Assembly (NCBI GenBank): GCA_017613995.1
Contig: JAGACT010000002.1
Span: 1-13,545, forward strand
Length of the DNA stretch: 13,545 bases
Source of the DNA: Eubacteriaceae bacterium
GTDB lineage: Bacteria; Bacillota; Clostridia; Eubacteriales; Anaerofustaceae
Reading direction: 5' to 3'
A program made the translations under genes and the position numbers. The stretch's first letter is position 1, and the number at the start of each line of letters is the position of its first letter. Under the pieces are notes generated by a model that did no database searches, was not told the DNA's origin, and worked only from the letters and a program-made list of their open reading frames with translations. Below, one piece after another: positions 1 through 6,801 of this stretch.

Positions 1-621
1 GATCAGACCCACCAGGGGGATCACGAGAAGGCTCATGACGGGATTGTGGGAAAAGACGCTCCTGATGGGCTCGCTGCCGACGTATCCGATAAGCAGGTTC
101 AGCGCCAGGCTCACGGCCCCGATGAAGAGGGCTATGCTGAGGGTATGCTTCAGGGCGGAGCGGACGATGCCGTCCTCCCCGCAGTTGCAGTTCTCGTTTC
201 TGCATACGTCGGAGATGGAGGACTGGTTCTTCTTTCTGAGCACCAGCTCCGTGAAGACTCCCGCGGCCACCGCCGCAAGGATCTTTACGCCCACGATCTT
301 AAGCATCCTGAGGGGCTCCACGGCGCTGGAGATCATCAGGGGCAGCATCTCGTCCGAGGTGGAAAAGAAGACCGTGATCAGGGTGGCGTAGGATATGACT
401 CCTCCGCAGTACAGTTCGGAAGCGGAGGCGGAGAAGCCGCACTGGGGAACGGCGCCTATGACGGCCGCCAGGGGAATGCCCCAGCGGTTTTTCACGATGA
501 GGGAGCGGCTCCTATCGGAGAAGCGTTCCTCGAAATATTCCATTAACAGATATGTTGCGAACAGAAGCGGCAGGAGCTTTACCAGATCCAGCAGCGTATC
601 GGTAAGAATATCTATCAGCAT
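1..621 (-). CDS. ArsP_2-family (putative manganese/heavy-metal) membrane transporter, 3' end cut by window
   Basis: The frame is open for 207 codons from an ATG at 621 to the window edge, with AGGAGGAA 6 bases upstream. Hydrophobic segments lie near residues 12-26, 48-58, 74-88, 108-126, 160-180 and 196-207, so this is a polytopic inner-membrane protein. The motif GAVPQCGFS (56-64) followed by TVFFSTSDEMLP (83-94) is the signature I associate with the 10-TM ArsP_2/DUF2899 family, annotated as putative manganese transporter or heavy-metal exporter. C61 in the first motif is a likely metal ligand. A hydrophilic loop between the two visible halves carries C140, C145 and C147, another possible metal site. 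The substrate is not known from sequence. The gene is divergent from the methyltransferase gene with 72 bases between starts. No yybP-ykoY riboswitch fits in that space. Confidence 0.8.
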   Translation of the reverse strand, partial: MLIDILTDTLLDLVKLLPLLFATYLLMEYFEERFSDRSRSLIVKNRWGIPLAAVIGAVPQCGFSASASELYCGGVISYATLITVFFSTSDEMLPLMISSAVEPLRMLKIVGVKILAAVAAGVFTELVLRKKNQSSISDVCRNENCNCGEDGIVRSALKHTLSIALFIGAVSLALNLLIGYVGSEPIRSVFSHNPVMSLLVIPLVGLI

Positions 622-644
622 GTACTTCCTCCTGATGGGAGATA

Positions 645-653
645 ATTATATCA
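645..653 (-). promoter_or_regulatory. Extended -10 promoter of the ArsP_2 transporter gene
   Basis: The minus strand reads TGATATAAT, a perfect TATAAT hexamer at 650-645 preceded by TGn. It lies 23 bases upstream of the start codon. No good -35 hexamer is visible 16-18 bases further up, which fits an extended -10 promoter. It is inferred from sequence only. Confidence 0.6.
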
Positions 654-693
654 CAGAAAAAGCGAAAGCATACAAAAAAGAGGTATTTAAACG

Positions 694-1728
694 ATGCGCA
701 CATTCTGGGACAGTATCGGGGAAGAGAGGCAGAACGTTGTGATCTACGGCACCGGCAACGGGGCCGACAGGCTCCTGGACCGCCTGGAGGAAGAGGGAAT
801 CAGGCCCGCGGGGGTCTTTGCCAGCGACGGCTTCGTGAGGGAGCGCACCTTCCGGGGCTATAGGGTCATGTCCCTTCGGGAGGCGGTTTCCTCCTTCGGG
901 GAGGACATGCTGATCCTGGTGGGTTTCGGCAGCGACAGGCCGGAAGCCGTCTCGGTGATGAAGGAGCTGTGCCGGGATATGAGGGTGGCTTCTCCCCGAA
1001 TCCCACTCTATGACAGCGCCTTCATGGACAGCGCCTTTGTGCCCCTTATGGAAAAGGAGTTTTCCGGTGTATCGAAGATCCTTTCCGACGATATATCCCT
1101 GAGGACCCTTGAAGCGATAAGGGACTACAGAATAACGGCGGACCTTCGCTTTCTTTTCGGATGCGAGGAATACGAGGACGGCACCTGGAGGGACCTTCTC
1201 GGGCTCACCGGGACGGAGGACTACGTGGATATAGGCGCCTACAGGGGGGATACCATAGACCGTTTCATCTCCTTCGCCGGAAGCTGCAGCTCCGTTACCG
1301 CAGCGGAACCGGATCCGAAAAACTTCGAGAAGCTCAGGGAGCATACGAAGGATATGGAAAACGTGCGCCTCTTTCGTGTTTTTGCCTCCGATTCGTCCGG
1401 CACGGCGGAGTTTATGTCCGGCTCCGGCAGGGGATCCTCCCGGGGGAAGGGCACTGCAGTGGAGACCCGCACTGTGGACAGCATGCTGGATGGATCCCCC
1501 GCCAGCCTCATAAAGATAGACGCGGAGGGCAGCGAGGAAAAGGTGATCGAGGGCTGCCGGGAGACGATACTCAGATGGCGGCCGAAAATAAAAACTGCCG
1601 TCTACCACAGGGCAGACGACATCTGGAGGATACCCGCTCAGATCCTGGGCATCCGGGACGACTATAAAGTATATCTGAGACACTATCCCGCGTTTCCGGA
1701 CTGGAATACGGAGATGATCTTCGTGTGA
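694..1728 (+). CDS. FkbM-family SAM-dependent methyltransferase
   Basis: This 344-residue protein has two parts. The N-terminal part has a Rossmann-like nucleotide-binding signature, IYGTGNGADRLL (17-28), of the type found in front of FkbM domains. The C-terminal part carries the SAM-binding loop VDIGAYRGDT (178-187), the acidic EPDP after beta-2 (205-208), and IKIDAEGSE (273-281), which matches the FkbM consensus. It ends with the aromatic YKVYLRHYPAFPDW segment common in the family. FkbM enzymes usually O-methylate sugars or glycans, but no glycan cluster is visible beside it and the substrate is unknown. The ATG at 694 has an AAGAGG element 11 bases upstream. No downstream terminator is seen: its stop codon directly abuts the stop of the convergent UPF0280 gene. 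Confidence 0.88.
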   Translation: MRTFWDSIGEERQNVVIYGTGNGADRLLDRLEEEGIRPAGVFASDGFVRERTFRGYRVMSLREAVSSFGEDMLILVGFGSDRPEAVSVMKELCRDMRVASPRIPLYDSAFMDSAFVPLMEKEFSGVSKILSDDISLRTLEAIRDYRITADLRFLFGCEEYEDGTWRDLLGLTGTEDYVDIGAYRGDTIDRFISFAGSCSSVTAAEPDPKNFEKLREHTKDMENVRLFRVFASDSSGTAEFMSGSGRGSSRGKGTAVETRTVDSMLDGSPASLIKIDAEGSEEKVIEGCRETILRWRPKIKTAVYHRADDIWRIPAQILGIRDDYKVYLRHYPAFPDWNTEMIFV

Positions 1729-1735
1729 TCACACG
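1722..1735. repeat. 14-bp perfect palindrome spanning two abutting convergent stop codons
   Basis: CGTGTGATCACACG is perfectly self-complementary about 1728/1729. The centre TGA|TCA is the stop of the FkbM gene and the stop of the UPF0280 gene on opposite strands. There is no T-run on either side, so it is not a standard intrinsic terminator. Any function is unknown. Confidence 0.7.
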
Positions 1736-2463
1736 CTGAGCACGCGTACCTCGATGTCACCGAGAAAGCCTATCCGATCGTCAACTATGGCGGCGGCTCC
1801 GGTGATGCCCTCCACGGACAGTATCTCTTCCAGGGCTTTCGGGATCCTGGAGGGATCCTTGAGAAGGTTCCCGAGCCTGGTGGCGGCGGCGTCCGCCAGG
1901 GCCGCGTCGGGGCTCACAGCCACGGCGGCCTGGGACGAGCCGAAGCTCAGGGAGTGGCCGTAGGTGCCGCTGGAGGTGCAGATCCCGATGCCTCCGGAGG
2001 CGTCGGCGCAGATGCCCAGCTTTCCGGACAGCACGCTGCCCGGGGCGTAGATGCCCACGTTCACCGGCTCCGGGGAGCACATGAAGATATCGCCCCCGTT
2101 CTCCACTATGACACGGTCGGTCAGCTCAAGGAGCCTTCTTCCCACGTGATCGCTCACCAGGCCCGCCACGGCGGCCATGGGGCCCACCCGGCAGAGCCTT
2201 GCGGCATGCTTCATTCGCAGGATGGGTCCGGGATCCTCCGGATCATCGCTGAGCGGCCTCAGGGAGCTCTGAAAGGAGCTGTCTTTTTTTATTGCTTCCT
2301 CTATGACGCCTCTTATCTGCAGGGCGGCAGCGCGGGCTTCTTTTGACAGGTCCGCGGGGGACGCGATGAAAAGGTCGCTCTCCCCGACGGTCACGCGATA
2401 GCGCAGGAGGCCTTCCGACGTGACCCTGCTGCGGTAGACGTCCCGGCTGAGGTAGGGATCCAT
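1729..2463 (-). CDS. UPF0280/COG2122 protein, ApbE-fold, MA1715-like sulfide-assimilation factor
   Basis: This is a 244-residue cytoplasmic protein. ApbE-superfamily features appear in order: VGPMAAVAG (93-101), VENGGDIF (120-127), GICTSSGTYGHSLSFG (160-175) and ADAAATRLGN (190-199). ApbE proteins transfer FMN; UPF0280 is a divergent branch whose chemistry is not settled. Its M. acetivorans relative MA1715 is reported to be needed for efficient sulfide use in homocysteine synthesis. I chose the ATG at 2463 because family similarity begins there and it overlaps the stop of the preceding ferredoxin gene as TGATG, which implies translational coupling. The frame stays open further upstream, but that stretch is the ferredoxin gene read in another frame. 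It is the last gene of the DUF39 operon. Confidence 0.85.
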   Translation of the reverse strand: MDPYLSRDVYRSRVTSEGLLRYRVTVGESDLFIASPADLSKEARAAALQIRGVIEEAIKKDSSFQSSLRPLSDDPEDPGPILRMKHAARLCRVGPMAAVAGLVSDHVGRRLLELTDRVIVENGGDIFMCSPEPVNVGIYAPGSVLSGKLGICADASGGIGICTSSGTYGHSLSFGSSQAAVAVSPDAALADAAATRLGNLLKDPSRIPKALEEILSVEGITGAAAIVDDRIGFLGDIEVRVLSV

Positions 2464-2876
2464 CAGGCGAAATCCGTTCTGACGGAGTTGGTGGGACAGG
2501 CGCTGACGCACATCTCGCAGACGACGCAGTTCTCGTTGTTGAAGCTGAGCATTGCGGTTTCCGGATCCATGCTCAGGGCCTGGTGGGTGCACACGGCGGT
2601 ACAGGTGCCGCAGTGGACGCAGCTGAGCTCGTCCCAGACGATGGCTTTGGTGAGGGTCTTGACGGACACTCCCTTCGACGCGGCGTATTCCAGGCCCCTC
2701 CTTATATCCTCCTCCTCACCGGTCAGCTCCAGTATGGTCCTTCCGCCCTCTCCGGGACGGATGTCGGCCTGGAGGATGGAGAACACTATATCGTAGTCCT
2801 TGGCAAGGTAGTAGATCATGGGCTCGCTGGCCGAGCTCTGATCGAAACGAAGAAGTACCTTTACAGATCTTTTCAT
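2463..2876 (-). CDS. NIL-domain ferredoxin (MA1822-like) for homocysteine biosynthesis
   Basis: This is a 137-residue two-domain protein. Residues 1-77 form a NIL domain (beta-alpha-beta ferredoxin-like fold, also found in methionine ABC ATPases). Residues 82-132 carry two [4Fe-4S] motifs: C86-C89-C92-C96, followed by T97 rather than the usual Pro, and C117-C120-C123-C127-P128. In M. acetivorans the equivalent MA1822 works with the DUF39 protein MA1821 to make homocysteine from sulfide and aspartate semialdehyde, presumably supplying electrons. The ATG at 2876 lies three bases after the DUF39 stop, with an AAGG-type site inside the DUF39 3' end. The stop overlaps the next start. The position between DUF39 and UPF0280 supports this role over that of a general ferredoxin. 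Confidence 0.92.
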   Translation of the reverse strand: MKRSVKVLLRFDQSSASEPMIYYLAKDYDIVFSILQADIRPGEGGRTILELTGEEEDIRRGLEYAASKGVSVKTLTKAIVWDELSCVHCGTCTAVCTHQALSMDPETAMLSFNNENCVVCEMCVSACPTNSVRTDFA

Positions 2877-2879
2877 AAT

Positions 2880-4028
2880 TTAACCCTTCAATCCTTTCTT
2901 GACCGTGTCGAGCTGAAGCGGTGCGACCCGCTCCGACAGAAGGAAGCTTCCCTCTGAGACCTGCTTTTTGAGAAGCGCTGCTATGTCGCGGGCCTTCTTG
3001 AGGGAGGACATGGGGGCGGTGGGCACAGTTTTGCCCAGGAGCTCGATGGACCCGCTTCTGAGTTCCGCGTAGCTCACCCTCTCTCTGAGGACGGGCCTGC
3101 TTCTGAGGGGCACCGAGTAATCGTATACCTCCGTATAGAGCTCCTCGTTCGACGCCGAGAGCCTTCTCATCATATCCTCGTCCAGCACAGGATAGGGGAT
3201 CCCTATGCCCACGAACAGGGAGATGCCGTATCCGTCCATGCGGGCGGCCCGTATGAATTCGGTGGACATCTTCTTCATGTCCCCGGTGACCGCTATGGTG
3301 GCTCCTCCTATGTGCTCGTAACCCTCGCTGTCAGCGGTGATGGAGGGGAAGCACTGGGTGCCTTCCCAGGAGACGTAGCCCTGGGCTCCTCCGAAGAATA
3401 TCCTGGTGCCTATGCCGATTGTCCGAAGCTCCGGATCCTTCAGCAGGGGGCTGAGTTCCCCCGCGGTGGCGTAGGTCACGTTGCCGCAGCGGGGAAGCAG
3501 GGTCCCCATGTAGGTGCGGATGATGCGCTCCGACGTGTTGGAGCTGGCGGAATAGTTCTGGTAGGCGTTGCGGGGATTGAACATGATGCACTGGTTCATG
3601 TCTTCCAGGCATACGTCGGTCTCGATCTCCAGCCTCGGGTAGCAGTCGGTGCCGTAGCTGCGGGCCTTCAGATGCACCCTGTTGCCGGCTATGAGCTCCT
3701 CTATGACGTTGGCTCCGCCGTATTCCATACCCTTCGTGGCCGAAAGCTCCGTGGCTCCCAGGTAGCAGTCCACCGCCGCGAGGCCCGCGTAGCAGCTGAC
3801 GTCGTTCAGGGAGACGGAACTCATCCGGATGAGGGGTTCCGCGTGTCCGAAGTTCAGAAAGGCCCCGCTGGAGCACATGGGGGAGAAGGTGCCCGTGGTC
3901 ACCACGTCCACTTTCTTCGCCGCTTCGGACACTCCCTGCTCTCTGACCAGGGAGATGACCTCTTCGGCGGTCATGACCACCGCGGTGCCGCTTTTGATCT
4001 TTTCATTGATTTCCTGTACTGTTTTCAT
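2880..4028 (-). CDS. DUF39/COG1900 homocysteine biosynthesis protein (MA1821-like)
   Basis: This 382-residue protein belongs to the DUF39 (HcyBio) family, shown genetically in methanogens to form homocysteine by sulfide incorporation into a four-carbon precursor derived from aspartate semialdehyde. FSPMCSSGAF (48-57) places C52, and GTDCYPR (126-132) places C129, at the two positions I recall as the conserved, functionally important cysteines of the family. IFFGGAQGYVSWEGTQ is a second conserved block. There are no CBS domains after the core, unlike some archaeal forms. It is the first gene of a three-gene operon with the NIL ferredoxin and UPF0280 genes. The ATG at 4028 has only a weak GGTG-type ribosome site in front. 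The promoter is the TTGACA/TAAAAT pair about 27 bases upstream of the start codon. Confidence 0.92.
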   Translation of the reverse strand: MKTVQEINEKIKSGTAVVMTAEEVISLVREQGVSEAAKKVDVVTTGTFSPMCSSGAFLNFGHAEPLIRMSSVSLNDVSCYAGLAAVDCYLGATELSATKGMEYGGANVIEELIAGNRVHLKARSYGTDCYPRLEIETDVCLEDMNQCIMFNPRNAYQNYSASSNTSERIIRTYMGTLLPRCGNVTYATAGELSPLLKDPELRTIGIGTRIFFGGAQGYVSWEGTQCFPSITADSEGYEHIGGATIAVTGDMKKMSTEFIRAARMDGYGISLFVGIGIPYPVLDEDMMRRLSASNEELYTEVYDYSVPLRSRPVLRERVSYAELRSGSIELLGKTVPTAPMSSLKKARDIAALLKKQVSEGSFLLSERVAPLQLDTVKKGLKG

Positions 4029-4054
4029 GGCATCACCAAAAAAGTTTTTCTAAT

Positions 4055-4083
4055 ATTTTAATTTCAATGCCCTTCTTTGTCAA
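4055..4083 (-). promoter_or_regulatory. Promoter of the DUF39-NIL ferredoxin-UPF0280 operon
   Basis: On the minus strand TTGACA (4083-4078) is followed by exactly 17 bases and then TAAAAT (4060-4055), a near-consensus housekeeping promoter. Transcription should start near 4048, giving a leader of about 20 bases. This is too short for an S-box or T-box, so any regulation would have to act through a DNA-binding protein. The -35 hexamer contains the TGA stop of nnrD. Confidence 0.75.
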
Positions 4084-4964
4084 GACAATATTCCTATGAG
4101 GGCGTCCTTTACTGCCCAGGCCGTGTCCGAAGCGCTCATGCATACCGCGTTGGAGCGGCTCTGGGCAATCATGCCGGCCTTCCCGTTTATGTAAGCCGCT
4201 GCAGCGGCAGCTTCGAGGACCCTGTCGCCGAGATATCCCAGCAGCGCAGTCAGTATCCCCGAGAGCACGTCCCCGCTTCCGGCGGTGGCCATGCCGGGAC
4301 AGCCGGTGTCGCTGAGGTATGAGCGCTTTCCGTCGGTTATGACCGTTTCCGTTCCCTTAAGGAGCACCGTTACGCCGTGGGCGGCGGCAAAATCGCGGGC
4401 CAGCTGAAGGGGTGAAGCGGTTATCTCCTCCACGCTGCGGCCGCACAGGCGGGAGAACTCCTTCATGTGGGGCGTGAGCACCACCCGGCAGGCAGAGTTG
4501 TCCAGCACGCCTGCTCCCATGCGGGACACCGCGTTGAGGCCGTCCGCGTCGATGAGCAGCGATCCCCGGTAGCTTCCGAGAAGGTAGCGTATGATATCTC
4601 CCGCTTCGCTCTCCGGCCCTATGCCCATGCCGATGCCCACGGCCTTCGTGCCCGAGACCAGTTCGTCGATCTCGCTTCGTTCGAAAACGATGCTGCCGTC
4701 CCGGTCGCTCAGGGGGAAAAGGGTGCTTTCCAGAAGGTACGGGATCACCGAACGGGCAATTGACGAGGCCGTGGCCAGCTTAACCACCCCGGCGCCGCTT
4801 CGGACGGCGCAGGCGGCTATGTTGGCCAGCTTTTCCGCTCCGCTGTAGCGCAGGCTCCCCCCTATCAGGGCAATATAGCCCCAGGTGCCCTTGTGGGAAA
4901 GGGGGTCCCGGTATCCTATGAGCTCCTTTACCATGGCGTCGTCCACTCTGAGCGGTATGTCCAT
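4080..4964 (-). CDS. nnrD: ADP-dependent (S)-NAD(P)H-hydrate dehydratase
   Basis: This 294-residue protein is a stand-alone C-terminal YjeF (ribokinase-like) domain. It dehydrates the damaged cofactor NAD(P)HX back to NAD(P)H in the cytoplasm, using ADP in bacteria. Visible family motifs in order are HKGTWG (24-29), GGS (35-37), GIGMG (110-114), DADGLN (139-144), LTPHMKEF (163-170), LLKGTETVI (201-209) and GCPGMATAGSGDVLSG (221-236), with catalytic Asp D232 in GSGD. The N-terminal epimerase domain (NnrE) of bifunctional forms is absent, so an epimerase would have to be encoded elsewhere. The ATG at 4964 has a strong GGAGGAGG site. Only about 20 bases separate this gene from the LysM terminator, so its own promoter is not evident. 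Confidence 0.95.
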   Translation of the reverse strand: MDIPLRVDDAMVKELIGYRDPLSHKGTWGYIALIGGSLRYSGAEKLANIAACAVRSGAGVVKLATASSIARSVIPYLLESTLFPLSDRDGSIVFERSEIDELVSGTKAVGIGMGIGPESEAGDIIRYLLGSYRGSLLIDADGLNAVSRMGAGVLDNSACRVVLTPHMKEFSRLCGRSVEEITASPLQLARDFAAAHGVTVLLKGTETVITDGKRSYLSDTGCPGMATAGSGDVLSGILTALLGYLGDRVLEAAAAAAYINGKAGMIAQSRSNAVCMSASDTAWAVKDALIGILS

Positions 4965-4985
4965 TTTAATCCTCCTCCGAAAATG

Positions 4986-5013
4986 AAAAAATGCGACGTC
5001 GTTGACGTCGCAT
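4986..5013 (-). terminator. Rho-independent terminator of the LysM gene
   Basis: Perfect 10-bp arms (4991-5000 and 5004-5013) surround a 3-base loop. On the minus strand they are followed by a six-T run (4991-4986). It lies 17 bases after the LysM stop and just before the nnrD ribosome site, so leakage through it may feed nnrD. Confidence 0.9.
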
Positions 5014-5030
5014 AGTGCCGGTATGACAGA

Positions 5031-5375
5031 TTATTTGTCGCCCTTGATCTTGTCTGCGATCTTCTCGAAGATGCTCTTCTTTGCATCCTCTTCGGCTGCC
5101 TTTGCTTCGGCTGCTGCCTTTGCCTCGGCGGCTTCCTTTGCTGCCTTGAGCTTTGCTACTGCTTCAGCGGTCTTCTTTGCCTCTTCCTCTTCCTGAGCCT
5201 TTTCTTCTTCGGTCTGGGCTACGGGGATCTTGAGGGTCGCGCCCGCATAGATCAGGTTGGGGTTCTCGATGTTGTTGAGCTTTGCCAGCTCATCTACTGT
5301 CGTGTCATACTTCTGTGAAAGATCCCAGAGAGTATCTCCGGACTGGATTGTGTACTCGATATATTTGTCTGCCAT
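5031..5375 (-). CDS. Small LysM-domain protein with charged Ala/Glu/Lys tail and no signal peptide
   Basis: This is a 114-residue protein. A single LysM domain covers about residues 5-51, with the typical start YTIQSGDTLWDLSQKY and the end NPNLIYAGATLKIP. Residues 55-98 are almost entirely A, E and K, predicted as a long helix or coiled coil. They are followed by KSIFEKIADKIKGDK, a short amphipathic lysine-rich end. There is no hydrophobic signal peptide or membrane segment, so it is either cytoplasmic, as for the E. coli LysM/BON protein Kbp, or exported by a non-classical route. The ATG at 5375 has AAAGGAG in front. It is monocistronic between a near-perfect promoter and a strong terminator, which suggests high expression. 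Its partner or ligand is not known. Confidence 0.88.
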   Translation of the reverse strand: MADKYIEYTIQSGDTLWDLSQKYDTTVDELAKLNNIENPNLIYAGATLKIPVAQTEEEKAQEEEEAKKTAEAVAKLKAAKEAAEAKAAAEAKAAEEDAKKSIFEKIADKIKGDK

Positions 5376-5412
5376 GTTTTCCGTCTCCTTTAAAGTGTTA
5401 TTTTATACTTAA

Positions 5413-5441
5413 AATATAGCATCATGGATTATATGTGTCAA
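5413..5441 (-). promoter_or_regulatory. Strong promoter of the LysM gene
   Basis: On the minus strand TTGACA (5441-5436), a 17-base spacer, then TATATT (5418-5413) preceded by TGC, an extended -10. It is one of the best promoters in the window and lies about 38 bases upstream of the start codon. Confidence 0.82.
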
Positions 5442-5448
5442 TAAGAAG

Positions 5449-5481
5449 GCAATTAAAAAATCTTAATTGCATTTTAATGCA
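5449..5481 (-). terminator. frr: Weak terminator candidate after frr
   Basis: Two AT-rich inverted repeats follow the frr stop: TGCATT/AATGCA (5468-5481) and GCAATTAA/TTAATTGC (5449-5456 with 5463-5470). A six-T run on the minus strand (5460-5455) follows the first hairpin after 7 bases. The stems have low GC, so efficient termination is uncertain. Confidence 0.35.
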
Positions 5482-5487
5482 GGGACG

Positions 5488-6045
5488 TCAGACGGTCATG
5501 ATCTCCTCTTCCTTCTTCTTGATGATCTCGTCGGTTTTTTTAATGAATTCGTCCAGTATTTTCTGGATCTCCTTCTCGCCGTCCTTGACGTCGTCCTCGG
5601 TGATCTCCTTGGCCTTTTCCTGCTTCTTGAGTTCTTCGATGAGGTTGCGCCTGATGTTCCTCAGGGCTACCCTGCACTCCTCGCCGTTCTTGTTGACCAG
5701 CTTGAGCAGATCCTTTCTTCTCTCCTCCGTGAGGGTGGGGATCTGGAGCCTTATGATCTTTCCGTCGTTGGAGGGATTCAGGCCCAGGTCCGATGCCATG
5801 ATGGCTTTCTCGATGGACTTGAGGGCGGAAGCGTCCCAGGGGGAGATGGTGAGCACTCTGGGCTCGGGGGCTGCGATGCCCGCTATCTGGGCGATAGGGG
5901 TGGGGGTGCCGTAATAATCCACCGTGATCTTGTCGAGCATGTGGGGGTTGGCCCTTCCGGCCTTGAGGGTCTCCAGATCGCTGCGGAAGGCCTCGATGGT
6001 CTTTTCCATTTTTTCCTTTGCGGTGGCTGCGAGTTCTGTTGCCAT
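5488..6045 (-). CDS. frr: Ribosome recycling factor
   Basis: The protein is 185 residues, the normal length for RRF, which with EF-G splits the post-termination ribosome. Recognisable blocks are TLKAGRANPHMLD (26-38), VDYYGTPTPIAQIA (42-55), ISPWDASALKSIEKAI (67-82), SDLGLNPSNDGKIIRL (85-100) and the C-terminal helices with EECRVALRNIRRN (122-134). The ATG at 6045 has AGGAGGAAA in front. That site overlaps the TAG stop of pyrH, so the two are co-transcribed and probably translationally coupled. The order pyrH-frr directly after tsf is the classic bacterial arrangement. Confidence 0.98.
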   Translation of the reverse strand: MATELAATAKEKMEKTIEAFRSDLETLKAGRANPHMLDKITVDYYGTPTPIAQIAGIAAPEPRVLTISPWDASALKSIEKAIMASDLGLNPSNDGKIIRLQIPTLTEERRKDLLKLVNKNGEECRVALRNIRRNLIEELKKQEKAKEITEDDVKDGEKEIQKILDEFIKKTDEIIKKKEEEIMTV

Positions 6046-6055
6046 ATATTTCCTC

Positions 6056-6760
6056 CTATTTGATTATTGTTCCTATTTTTTCTCCGCATACCGCCCTGAT
6101 GATGTTCTCCGGCGGCATGAGGGCAAATACCAGGATCGGTATGTTGTTGTCCATGCACATGGATGCCGCGGTCACGTCCATGACCTTCAGATCCTTGTCT
6201 ATTATATCAATAAATGACAGTTCGTCAAACTTTTTGGCGTCCTTATTGATCTTGGGATCGGAATCGTATACCCCGTCTATGTTCTTGGCGGAAAGGATTA
6301 TGTCCGCGTTTATCTCCGCGGCCCTCAGAGACGCCGCGGTGTCCGTCGAGAAGAAGGGGCTTCCGGTGCCCGCCGCGAAGATCACCACATAGCCCTTGTC
6401 GAGGTGGGATACCGCCTTCCTTCTGATATAGGGTTCGCAGATCTCCCTCATCTCTATGGGGGACTGGACCCTTACCGAGAGCCCCCGCTGTTCCAGGCTG
6501 TCCTGCAGCGCCAGCGCGTTGATGGTGGTGGCCAGCATGCCCATGTAGTCCGCCGTGGCCCTGTCCATTCCGTAGCCCGTGCGGCCCCTCCAGAAGTTGC
6601 CTCCTCCGACCACTATGGCTACTTTTACTCCCAGGTCGTGCAGGGCCTTTATCTGTTCCCCGACCATCCCGAGCTTTTCATTGTCTATGCCGAATCCGTT
6701 GGCTCCGCAAAGGGCTTCTCCGCTCATCTTCAGGAGAACCGTCTTGTAGATCGCTTTCAC
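6056..6760 (-). CDS. pyrH: UMP kinase
   Basis: This 234-residue amino-acid-kinase-fold enzyme phosphorylates UMP to UDP with ATP in pyrimidine nucleotide synthesis. Visible motifs: VLLKMSGEAL (8-17), the phosphate-binding VVGGGNFWRG (50-59), DRATADYMGMLAT (66-78) at the UMP site, GTGSPFFSTDTAASLRA (131-147), and AKNIDGVYDSDPK (158-170) at the nucleotide site. The start is GTG at 6760, not ATG. It is preceded by GGGAGG at 7-bp spacing and the first residues match the family. It has its own extended -10 promoter after the tsf terminator and forms a two-gene operon with frr. Confidence 0.98.
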   Translation of the reverse strand: MKAIYKTVLLKMSGEALCGANGFGIDNEKLGMVGEQIKALHDLGVKVAIVVGGGNFWRGRTGYGMDRATADYMGMLATTINALALQDSLEQRGLSVRVQSPIEMREICEPYIRRKAVSHLDKGYVVIFAAGTGSPFFSTDTAASLRAAEINADIILSAKNIDGVYDSDPKINKDAKKFDELSFIDIIDKDLKVMDVTAASMCMDNNIPILVFALMPPENIIRAVCGEKIGTIIK

Positions 6761-6791
6761 GTTTCAACCTCCCTCGTGTATGTCTGAAATG

Positions 6792-6800
6792 ATTATACCA
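6792..6800 (-). promoter_or_regulatory. pyrH: Extended -10 promoter of pyrH-frr
   Basis: The minus strand reads TGGTATAAT, with perfect TATAAT at 6797-6792. The hexamer 17 bases up is TTTCGT, a poor -35 lying within the tsf terminator loop. Transcription would start near 6785, about 25 bases before the GTG. Confidence 0.65.
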
Positions 6801-6801
6801 T

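Noticed and set aside
646..1683. 345-codon minus-strand frame antisense to the FkbM gene
   Set aside because: The FkbM gene on the plus strand has clear motifs; the opposite frame has none.
1722..1735. CRP/FNR-type operator TGTGA-TCACA
   Set aside because: The half-sites have no central spacer, unlike a CRP site, and it lies at two gene ends rather than near a promoter.
1729..2592. Longer 287-residue start for the UPF0280 gene
   Set aside because: The extra 43 codons are the ferredoxin gene in another frame with no family similarity; the ATG at 2463 overlaps the upstream stop and fits the family start.
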